Origin: an uncultured Lachnospiraceae bacterium
GTDB lineage: Bacteria > Bacillota > Clostridia > Lachnospirales > Lachnospiraceae
DNA: 17,940 nt
Assembly (NCBI GenBank): GCA_910579935.1
Contig: CAJTVQ010000063.1
Coordinates: forward strand, 1 to 17,940
Direction of reading: 5' to 3'
In this document: piece after piece, positions 1 through 6,935 of the stretch
Position numbering within the stretch: the stretch's first letter is position 1
How the letters are laid out: each line of letters opens with the position of its first letter
Notes under the pieces: model-generated
What the model saw: only the letters and a program-made list of their open reading frames with translations
Told to the model about the DNA's origin: nothing
Databases searched by the model: none
Position numbers and translations under genes: made by a program

Positions 1-328
1 CCCCATACTCCGTTTTTCCGTCAACCGTTATGCGGTCCGGATAGATCGCGATCCGCTCCCTGTCCTCCGGCTCCAACTTCACGCACTCATTTCCCAAAGA
101 ATATTCCGGCATTCCCCCTCCCAAAAATTCTGTTGTCTCCCATTCCCCATAAAGTAACTGGTATCCAGCCTTTAACTCCTGATTAAATCCTTCCATATTC
201 TGTTTATGCTCTTTTTCTGCTCTTACATCCGCCGCCATAAAAAACAGACCTGCACCAATGCCAATTAAAAGAAATAAAACCAATATCTGATATACTTTTT
301 TTCTTTTGTGCTTTCTTTCTCTTTCCAT
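1..328 (-). CDS. Membrane-anchored protein, C-terminus outside window; candidate immunity protein
   Basis: This reading frame opens at an ATG at 328 and runs off the left edge, so only about 109 residues are visible. The N-terminus is very basic (MERERKHKRKKVY), followed by one hydrophobic segment at about residues 14-33 and then a hydrophilic region containing YGEWETTEFLGGG. It therefore looks like a single-pass protein, or one with an uncleaved signal, and an outside domain. It starts 16 bp after the stop of the lysozyme-bearing tip protein and must be cotranscribed with it. A surface-anchored protein directly downstream of a peptidoglycan-cutting effector is where an immunity protein is often found. 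That role is inferred from position only; I do not recognise the family. Confidence 0.75.
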   Translation of the reverse strand, partial: MERERKHKRKKVYQILVLFLLIGIGAGLFFMAADVRAEKEHKQNMEGFNQELKAGYQLLYGEWETTEFLGGGMPEYSLGNECVKLEPEDRERIAIYPDRITVDGKTEYG

Positions 329-344
329 AATCCCCTCCCTATTC

Positions 345-1631
345 TTATATGTCTTCAAAATACAAATCTAATAATTCATCAGTACGATTCATCCATCCTT
401 TTAAATATTTATTTGCATTTTTACGAGTACTATAGTAGTTATATGTAGCTTGATATATAGCGTTTCTAGCATCTGTATCTGACATGTTTTTTTTCTTACT
501 ATCAACTATCGCATCCCGTATTCCGGAGGGTATATAACCCATATTATATTTCATTGCAACCAAAGCATCATATTCGTTTTGATTAACATTTAAATTATTT
601 TCTTTCACAAACTCATTAATATTACTTTGGTATCCCTCTCTTATTACATATTCAAACATTTGATCTAATTCTTCCAATGGAATAGGTGGAATATCAGATA
701 ATTTTATAGGCGAATCCCCCTTACCATCAAATGGTACGCCAGGCGCATATACAATACGATAATATTGATACATCTGGCAGTATCTATGTTCCAACTTTGG
801 ATCTAAACTATCAGCATTCATAGCCACGCCAAATCCAAATGTAATCATTCCGTCTCCAACATAATATGGATAAACAGAAATATTGCCATTTGCATCCTTT
901 ACAATATATGATTTATTACTGGCTAAATCTAATTCCATATCTTTTAACACTTGCATACCATGTGTCAGAAAATTCGAATCAAAGTCATAACCTAAAGCCG
1001 TAAAATAATTGATACCATTTTGCGAAGCTAATATTCCTGCTTCCCGCAGTGTTTCATTGCTTATATTATTATCTTCTATCCATTTCCTTATAATATTCAA
1101 TGCAACTGCTTTTCCGCTATCTCCAACCAATTGTCCATCATCTGTCGCAAAGATTAAACCTCCCCCTTTCATACATACAATATATGCTTCGTCTTTCATT
1201 AATCCATATCTATCTTTCCCTAAACTTTTTCCTTCATCATAGCCATTCCAAATTTCTGACTCCAAATCATATACACATTTTCCATTTGTCTGAGAAGCAC
1301 ATTTACTAAATAGAGGTGTAATTTTACAATCATATTGACATAAATCATCATTTTTTTGTGTTGTCACACCAACTGTTTCCTCATTTTTAAATACCTTTGA
1401 AACACTGTCTCCTTCTGCATTCGTACAAGCAATACGCGCACCATTTACAATCCATCGCGAGTCTGTTGAGCTTTCACCCATTAATTCTTCTTCTGACTTC
1501 CTTTCCGGTTGCTTACCCCTGGAAGTTTTTTTTGATTTTACTTTCAATTCTTCCTGTTTTTCACATAATGACAACATATCCGCCACCCCAGCGGATACTA
1601 ACATTACTAAATCACTCGATATCGGCTTCAT
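345..1631 (-). CDS. PAAR-like (DUF4280) tip protein fused to a GH24-type lysozyme effector
   Basis: A 428-residue protein in two parts. Residues about 59-160 resemble the DUF4280 PAAR-like domain: RWIVNGARIACTN near the start, a Cys-rich middle (C69, C98, C102, C111, C119) and IVCMKGGG near residue 151. Proteins of this kind cap the VgrG spike of contractile injection systems. The C-terminal half resembles T4-type (GH24) lysozymes: KDMELDL with a likely catalytic Glu at 233, GMITFGFGV at 261-269 matching the family's TIGYGH region, NQNEYDALVAMKYNMG at 350-365 matching NQNQFDALVSFAFNVG, and a final RTDELLDLYF. The inferred role is a spike-borne muramidase that cuts peptidoglycan of target cells. 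The ATG at 1631 follows an AGGAGC site by 10 nt. The gene is 14 bp behind vgrG and is clearly AT-richer than the sheath and tube genes. Confidence 0.82.
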   Translation of the reverse strand: MKPISSDLVMLVSAGVADMLSLCEKQEELKVKSKKTSRGKQPERKSEEELMGESSTDSRWIVNGARIACTNAEGDSVSKVFKNEETVGVTTQKNDDLCQYDCKITPLFSKCASQTNGKCVYDLESEIWNGYDEGKSLGKDRYGLMKDEAYIVCMKGGGLIFATDDGQLVGDSGKAVALNIIRKWIEDNNISNETLREAGILASQNGINYFTALGYDFDSNFLTHGMQVLKDMELDLASNKSYIVKDANGNISVYPYYVGDGMITFGFGVAMNADSLDPKLEHRYCQMYQYYRIVYAPGVPFDGKGDSPIKLSDIPPIPLEELDQMFEYVIREGYQSNINEFVKENNLNVNQNEYDALVAMKYNMGYIPSGIRDAIVDSKKKNMSDTDARNAIYQATYNYYSTRKNANKYLKGWMNRTDELLDLYFEDI

Positions 1632-1645
1632 CGTCTTCCCAGCTC

Positions 1646-2995
1646 CTAATTCATATATATCTTTCCGCCGCTAATATTGATTGCATCGGTCATCTGAATG
1701 CAAGCTCCTCCCTGACTGATAGTCACACTGTCCGAAGCCGCCATCCTGATACCTCCTGCTCGGCTACCCATGCGAATATCCCCTTCTGCCTGTATCTCTA
1801 TATTCTGACCGCTGAATATCTTAATTCCCTCTTTATCCGAAAGTTCCACGGACAATCCCTGATTATTCCTAAGTATTAGTGCATTTGGTGTAAACAAAAT
1901 TTCTTTCCCCTGTTTATTTTTCCACGACTTTTCATCTGGATGCACCCGCTCCTCCGATTCTAAGTGTACGCAACTTGATACATAAGCATGGTCCTCATCT
2001 GAATCCGGGAATGTAACTCTTACCTCATCCCCCTTTTCAGGCATGCAATACCATCCTGTCCCATCCGGTGCAGAATATACAGTCGCATAATCAAGCCATC
2101 TACACCCTGAATGTTCCTTGTTCTCGTCTCCCTGTATACATACTTGTATTTTAGAACCGTCCACATCCATTACATTAGCTTTTAATGATATCCCCCTTAA
2201 AAGACAGTTGTTTTCTAACATAACATATCCATCCTCTTTTTTATGTAAAGAATAAATATGTTCCAATTCCTGACCGTTCAATCGGCTTACAGCTTTTCCT
2301 ATTACCCATTCCCGATTTTCAAATAAAATATAATCCCCTGGTTCATATACCTCCCTTGATATAATTTCAAATTTCCATTGCTGCTTCCCCTTATTGCTTT
2401 GAATCAAGTGGTAACTGTCTGTGACAACTTCCTCCATTTTACGGGTATCCTTATATCCGAAATACATTTTTCTACCTGGCACTGCATATTCCGGTATCAC
2501 CACTGTACCTGCATATCCTGCCAGCCTTTTAATAAACTGCCAATCCGTCTCCCCATACTGAACTAAGAAGCGCCCTACTTTTCCATTCTGTTTATCACGC
2601 ATAATAAGTTTACCACCATCAGACTTCAGACAATCCTCTATCACTTCACGGTAAGTATAGTTTTCCCTCTGGTAAGTCCTTGTATGTGGAGTTATATCCA
2701 ATAGAAAACTTCCCGTTTTCACTATCAAGGATAAAATATACAATTGATTTTCCTTTTCTAACTCCATTGCGGTTATAACACCGCAAAAAAATACCTTCTC
2801 TTCACCAATCCCATCTTCCAGTTTTACAGTCGCCCAGTTTTCCTTCCCTGCCATGCTCCGGCACTCCGCCGCATAATTTTGTGATATTATCCCCCTCATC
2901 CTGAGTTCTCCGTGTCCATTCAATTCTTTCGTACACTCCACTGACAGCAGACTGATAAAACAGAACGGCTCCGTTACAATTTTCATTTCTCTCAC
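1646..2995 (-). CDS. VgrG/Pvc8-family spike protein of a contractile injection system
   Basis: A 449-residue homologue of the VgrG / phage gp27-gp5 spike. The N-terminal 260 residues form the gp27-like base and contain YGETDWQFIKRLA at 147-159, the family's most recognisable motif. An OB-fold region follows (about 268-345) with GTGWYCMPEKGDEVRVTFP at 312-330. The C-terminus (about 365-449) has short repeats typical of a gp5-like beta-helix needle (IKIFSGQNIEIQAEGDIRMG and similar). It should form the trimeric spike that carries the PAAR-lysozyme tip encoded next. The start is a GTG whose GTGA overlaps the upstream stop, indicating translational coupling; an ATG nine bases further in (2986) behind AAGGTG is an alternative. 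Confidence 0.93.
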   Translation of the reverse strand: MREMKIVTEPFCFISLLSVECTKELNGHGELRMRGIISQNYAAECRSMAGKENWATVKLEDGIGEEKVFFCGVITAMELEKENQLYILSLIVKTGSFLLDITPHTRTYQRENYTYREVIEDCLKSDGGKLIMRDKQNGKVGRFLVQYGETDWQFIKRLAGYAGTVVIPEYAVPGRKMYFGYKDTRKMEEVVTDSYHLIQSNKGKQQWKFEIISREVYEPGDYILFENREWVIGKAVSRLNGQELEHIYSLHKKEDGYVMLENNCLLRGISLKANVMDVDGSKIQVCIQGDENKEHSGCRWLDYATVYSAPDGTGWYCMPEKGDEVRVTFPDSDEDHAYVSSCVHLESEERVHPDEKSWKNKQGKEILFTPNALILRNNQGLSVELSDKEGIKIFSGQNIEIQAEGDIRMGSRAGGIRMAASDSVTISQGGACIQMTDAINISGGKIYMN

Positions 2996-3576
2996 CTTAA
3001 TACATCTCCTTTCTTTTCAACAGGCCGTATGGTTTTCCACATTAATATAACAACTTTCTGCCACTGTTTATAATCTTTATAAGGACAGTTAAAATTAACC
3101 AAAACGATACTTTTTTCAAATTTTAACGCAAACATCATATTGTACAGGTCACTATCCATTGCATGACTCCTAAAAGCAAACCAATATCCCTCCATTTTCT
3201 CCATTTCCCTGCAGCCATAGAATCGATAATCCGGATGTTCCCTCTCAATTGCCGATGCCATCCGTCTTACCATAGCTTCCATTTCTCCTTTCGGAATCTG
3301 CCTTTCAAAGAGATTAAATCCCATATTTACACTTAAATTTATGGTTGTCAGTATTATCTGTGGACGGAATTCAGACGGATACTTAATTTTTGCTACTTCA
3401 TCCGGCATAATCCCCATATTGTCAGGAAGATGTATGAAAAAACTTTCCAGAATTTTTTCTTCATTAAAATGAATAACCCTGCCTGCCACATAATATCCGC
3501 TTTCAAGATTGCTATATTTCCTTTTCTTAAGTTCCTCCCGCTTTTTTAGTATTTCCTCATCCAAATATGCTTCCAT
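2992..3576 (-). CDS. DcrB/Eag-like small protein, possible effector-loading chaperone
   Basis: A 194-residue soluble protein from the ATG at 3576. That start has AAAGGA 10 nt upstream; earlier ATGs at 3609 and 3600 have no ribosome binding site and abut a likely terminator. After a charged helix (DEEILKKREELKKRKY) comes an alpha/beta region with FFIHLPDNMGIMPDEVAKIKYPSEFRPQIILT. Its pattern recalls DcrB-fold (DUF1795) proteins, in which a FxxxLPD strand is followed by a loop and KYP. In type VI systems such Eag proteins chaperone PAAR-linked effectors, and this gene sits just upstream of the spike and the PAAR-lysozyme. The fold call is a judgement from pattern, not a search, and a structural role such as baseplate is possible. 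It ends in a 4-base overlap with vgrG. Confidence 0.7.
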   Translation of the reverse strand: MEAYLDEEILKKREELKKRKYSNLESGYYVAGRVIHFNEEKILESFFIHLPDNMGIMPDEVAKIKYPSEFRPQIILTTINLSVNMGFNLFERQIPKGEMEAMVRRMASAIEREHPDYRFYGCREMEKMEGYWFAFRSHAMDSDLYNMMFALKFEKSIVLVNFNCPYKDYKQWQKVVILMWKTIRPVEKKGDVLR

Positions 3577-3607
3577 CCAATATTTTTCCTTTCCCGGCAT
3601 TTCATGC

Positions 3608-3641
3608 AAAAACAGGGCGTGCCCACCATTCAGGCACCCCC
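3608..3641 (-). terminator. Partial terminator between tube genes and spike/effector genes
   Basis: Read on the minus strand, GGGGGTGCC (3641-3633) pairs with GGCACGCCC (3623-3615) with one internal mismatch and a 9-nt loop, followed by TGTTTTTG. It sits right after the second tube gene and ahead of the DcrB-like gene. This suits a leaky terminator that lowers expression of spike and effector genes relative to the abundant sheath and tube. Confidence 0.5.
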
Positions 3642-3663
3642 CGTATACTGCATGTTTTAACCG

Positions 3664-4089
3664 TTAAGCCGGGTATCCACCCTCTACCGTAATCATATTG
3701 AGTTTATCCTTCTTCTGCTTGATCACCAGCGTAAAGGTTCCCGTTCCTTCCACATCCCCAAAATCTTCCTTGTAATCAATGACAAAAGCATTGGGGAAAT
3801 AGTACTTCCTCTCCATGACTCCCGCAGCAATATGTTCCACCGTAACTTTTCTGTAGCAGTCCGCCTTTTCCGCGGGAACTGCGGACCAGAGCGCCAGCTT
3901 TCTTGTGCTGTCAAAAGGATCCCCGTCCACGGCAGTCAGTATCCTTCCGGTAATGGTCAGCGTGCTTCCCACATCCTTTGTCCTCGCATTGGAATCCAAC
4001 GGGATATCCGTCGTGTACTTCACGCTCCTGACACATTCTTTTGCAATCTCGAAGCTCTCCACCCCTTCAATATTTACCTTATATGACAT
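3664..4089 (-). CDS. Hcp-like tail tube protein, copy 2
   Basis: A 141-residue protein with no signal or membrane segment, predicted to be mostly beta-strand. It is clearly a paralogue of the gene just upstream. Shared blocks include DSNAR near residue 32, LALWSAVPAEKADCYR against LAKWSQVPSEKADCYR, PNAFVIDY against PNAFVVEY, and KQKKD near the end. Two adjacent small beta proteins downstream of a sheath gene and upstream of VgrG match inner-tube (Hcp/gp19-type) proteins. The start follows a strong GGAGG by 8 nt, as expected for an abundant structural protein. The tube assignment rests on size, context and pairing with the sheath rather than a diagnostic motif. Confidence 0.78.
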   Translation of the reverse strand: MSYKVNIEGVESFEIAKECVRSVKYTTDIPLDSNARTKDVGSTLTITGRILTAVDGDPFDSTRKLALWSAVPAEKADCYRKVTVEHIAAGVMERKYYFPNAFVIDYKEDFGDVEGTGTFTLVIKQKKDKLNMITVEGGYPA

Positions 4090-4109
4090 GGCTGATTCCT
4101 CCTTTCCTC

Positions 4110-4541
4110 TTATTCACCGCCAAAGCCGCCTTCAATTCTGGCAGCCGCGTTTTCGTCTTTTTTCTGCTTCATGTTGATGTAGAAAGTTCCCACACCGCTC
4201 TCGTCATCCACTTCCTCGCTGTACTCCACAACAAACGCATTGGGCAGCGTGAACTGGCGGACCACCTGTCCTGCCGATACCACGGTAATCTCCGCACTCC
4301 TGTAGCAGTCCGCCTTTTCGGAAGGTACCTGTGACCATTTTGCAAGCTCAAGGGTGGCGTCACTGCCCTCGCCTCCCAGTTTGTAAAGCATCTTTCCCCA
4401 TACCCTGACACTCAGCCCGTAGTCTGTTGCCCTTGCATTGGAATCCTTTGCTGACGCAGAATCAAAATCCACTTTTAAGATGCTTCTTTCATCAAACGTG
4501 ATAGGTTCTGCCCCGCCTGTGATTTTCATACGAAATCCCAT
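4110..4541 (-). CDS. Hcp-like tail tube protein, copy 1
   Basis: A 143-residue protein beginning MGFRMKITGG. This ATG (4541) has GGAGG 10 nt upstream and gives the same length as its paralogue; an upstream in-frame ATG at 4601 would add 20 residues that include the ribosome binding site and is rejected. The core DSNARATDYGLSVRVWGKM, the SEKADCYR block and the C-terminal GTFYINMKQKKDE align with the downstream copy. It is probably the main building block of the inner tube, with the second copy as an end cap or alternate ring. It lies just after a large RNA hairpin that separates it from the sheath gene. Confidence 0.8.
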   Translation of the reverse strand: MGFRMKITGGAEPITFDERSILKVDFDSASAKDSNARATDYGLSVRVWGKMLYKLGGEGSDATLELAKWSQVPSEKADCYRSAEITVVSAGQVVRQFTLPNAFVVEYSEEVDDESGVGTFYINMKQKKDENAAARIEGGFGGE

Positions 4542-4625
4542 AATCTTTCTTCCTCCTTTTTCTTTTGGTTGTATGTATATAGGGTTTCCCCCATATGACA
4601 CCCCTTCTCTCGTTGCAGTTCTTCT

Positions 4626-4691
4626 GTACGGGACTTAGAACTTCTTAATGTCCCGTCCCATGGCGGGACATTTTAGAAGTTCTTCCCGTAC
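4626..4691 (-). repeat. 66-bp imperfect palindrome between sheath and tube genes
   Basis: Nested arms pair as GTACGGG/CCCGTAC (outer), AGAACTTCT/AGAAGTTCT (middle) and AATGTCCCG/CGGGACATT (inner), around a TCCCATGG loop. The outer arm overlaps the sheath stop codon. On the minus strand no T-run follows, so it is not a standard terminator. An mRNA-stabilising or processing hairpin that sets sheath-to-tube ratios is more likely. Confidence 0.7.
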
Positions 4692-6871
4692 TACACTCTG
4701 CTGGATGCATTCAAACGGTTAATTTCCACTTCAAGATTCTTTACGTTGCCATTGAACGTGATATCCAGCGTACAATAGCCGTTTTCTTCATCAATCAGGT
4801 AGGAAATATCGTCCCCTTTCCCAAGTATGGCGTTGACATTTTCCCTCTTGGAAAGCCATTCGCTTTTCTGGCTGGTTGGATTGTTGGAGAAAAACCGCAC
4901 AATGGAGTCCTCCTTGAAATCCCCCGTTCCATGCCGCATGACCCGCTCTATATACGTCGTGACCTGCGTCTTGTAAATCGGCTCAAACACCGCCCCGTCG
5001 GAAAGCAGGTTCCTTGCTTTATATACCATGACATCCGTCACGTTCAGCCCGTTGTACACCGCATTCTCTGACGAGAACACGAATCCGAAATTCTTGCGGT
5101 TGATATCCGCCTTGATGGCATTCGTAAATCCCGTGATCTCTTTTGCCATCATGGTTCTGACCGCAAGCGAATGGTCATCTGCCTCTATGTCAAACCTTAC
5201 GCCCGGCAGTTCCGGATCCACACCCCTGCCGAACTTTTCCTTCAGATATTCCGGACTCTGGTATGCCGCAACCAGACCGGCCGCCACATAAGCGGCGCCT
5301 ACATAAACACCGTCGATCCACAGCTTCATGACATCTTCCGATTCCCTGGACAATTCCACGCTTTCGTCCTCGTTCATTACCATGCGCCGGTCAAGGATTA
5401 CCCCTGACTTGTCTTTCGGTATGATGGTAAAATTCGGGATACAGGGTATGGCATACTCGCTGTATGCCTTCCCCATCAGCGGCGCACACCGGTCTTCATA
5501 TTTCTCTATCCCTTCCGTGGCCAGCCGGTTGAATGTGGTAGCATCTCCCGTTTCATAACTGAAGAAACACTGTACCTCATAATCCTTGAACACATCCAGC
5601 AGTCTTGCCAGAGATTCCACGCTGTTTACATCTGTCTTCACCGCCGCCGTATTTCCCTTAAACCGCTCCCTTGTCAGTTTCATCTTGGAATACTGGTCAA
5701 GCGAAACGGACGGAACAATGGCATACCATACCGTATTGCCGAAATCATTCTTTGCATTTACCGTGTTGAGATAAGTGATCAGACGAGAAATATTCCCCGA
5801 TTTCGCCATCATCTCATTGGACTGGTTAGTAATGAGCATGGAGGGCCTCATCCCCTTCATTTTCTTCGGATACTGCTCAAAAAAGCACCATATTCCCAGC
5901 AGTTTCTCGATCAGGGGCTTCACGGTACGGATAAACTCATCCTTGCTTTCCTTATAAAAGGCAAGATAGGAATTATAATTGGCCACTTCCTTTTCCTTGT
6001 CAATGCCGCTTTCCATGGTGGAAGCCAGCGGACAGAACGTTCTTGCCACAAGCGCTTCCGTATAATCGTTGCTTTCCTCATTCAGCGCCTGGTAATCTTC
6101 TTTCAGCGCCGCGATCAGCCCGGCATTTATGTTGTCATCCACGGTTGCGAGTGCGGTAGTCTCTACTTTCGGCGCCTCCAGCACCCGCAGTTCCCCGTCG
6201 TTTCCCATGCTCAGGACCCCCAGCGCCAGCGGCGTATTATCCTTTTTCTCCGTCCCGTCTCCTAAAAGCAGCCTTGTTTTGATATCTTCAATGGCGAGCG
6301 GCAGCATTGCCATTACATTATTATAATTGGCGCTTGCTTCCTCAAACATGACATTCAGCTTATCCGCCAGATCCTTCTTATGAGGGTCACCGTCTTCCAG
6401 TTTTGCATATTCCCCATAAGTGTACTGCAGTTCCTTGCGGTTCTGCTTGATGTCATCCATAACCTTTTTTGGGGAAATCATGTCGGTTAGTTTCTCAAAT
6501 TTGAAATCCACGTTGATCACACCCTCTGCCCTTTTCGTATCGATCATGGACATGAGCATATTCAGGAATTCATTCTTCCTGTTAAGCGGTATTTCGGTCA
6601 GCATTTCCTCCGGTATGGTTTCCGGCTTTTCCAGACTGTACATAACCTTCTGGTTGTTTGCATTATAGTAGCAGTACACTGTCGGCTCAAACTTCTCCAG
6701 CGCTTCGTCAAAACTGCGTACCAGCAGGTGCTCGTGGATTTCCTTGATCTTATCATCAGAAAGGCTCTCCATCCCCCTGACATCCCCGACCAGCGTAAGG
6801 AAATCCTGTTTTTCCGGATTCAGCGTCTCCATGAGCATCGTCCTGTTGGTTTGGCTTATTGTGTTTCCCAT
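4691..6871 (-). CDS. Contractile sheath protein, apparent TssB-TssC (VipA-VipB) fusion
   Basis: A 726-residue soluble protein. The chosen ATG (6871) has AGGAGG 9 nt upstream; the longer frame starting at 6961 would read through this site. Residues about 45-180 look like TssB: FDEALEKFEPTVYCYYN at 54-70 matches the FDxVMxxxxPxxxxxVxN pattern, and VDFKFEKLTDMISPKKV at 121-137, followed by NRKEL at 144-148, matches the LxVxLxFxSxxDFxP...L block. The remaining 500 or so residues are about the size of TssC and include a region with AIPCIPNFTIIPKDKS, loosely like the TssC RYxxLxxPRxxxRxPY area. The inferred role is to form the contractile outer sheath that drives the tube. Ordinary sheaths are one 350-500 residue protein or two separate TssB and TssC chains, so a single long chain is unusual. 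Sheath identity is well supported by context; the fusion is an inference. Confidence 0.72.
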   Translation of the reverse strand: MGNTISQTNRTMLMETLNPEKQDFLTLVGDVRGMESLSDDKIKEIHEHLLVRSFDEALEKFEPTVYCYYNANNQKVMYSLEKPETIPEEMLTEIPLNRKNEFLNMLMSMIDTKRAEGVINVDFKFEKLTDMISPKKVMDDIKQNRKELQYTYGEYAKLEDGDPHKKDLADKLNVMFEEASANYNNVMAMLPLAIEDIKTRLLLGDGTEKKDNTPLALGVLSMGNDGELRVLEAPKVETTALATVDDNINAGLIAALKEDYQALNEESNDYTEALVARTFCPLASTMESGIDKEKEVANYNSYLAFYKESKDEFIRTVKPLIEKLLGIWCFFEQYPKKMKGMRPSMLITNQSNEMMAKSGNISRLITYLNTVNAKNDFGNTVWYAIVPSVSLDQYSKMKLTRERFKGNTAAVKTDVNSVESLARLLDVFKDYEVQCFFSYETGDATTFNRLATEGIEKYEDRCAPLMGKAYSEYAIPCIPNFTIIPKDKSGVILDRRMVMNEDESVELSRESEDVMKLWIDGVYVGAAYVAAGLVAAYQSPEYLKEKFGRGVDPELPGVRFDIEADDHSLAVRTMMAKEITGFTNAIKADINRKNFGFVFSSENAVYNGLNVTDVMVYKARNLLSDGAVFEPIYKTQVTTYIERVMRHGTGDFKEDSIVRFFSNNPTSQKSEWLSKRENVNAILGKGDDISYLIDEENGYCTLDITFNGNVKNLEVEINRLNASSRV

Positions 6872-6935
6872 CCTGTTCTTCCTCCTGCATTTTTTATGAT
6901 ATGGGCGGCATCCTGACGGACAGGCCGCATCCCGA

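Noticed and set aside
1397..1879. 160-codon plus-strand ORF
   Set aside because: It is antisense to the spike and tip genes, rich in Ser/Leu/His as expected for a mirror frame, with no ribosome binding site.
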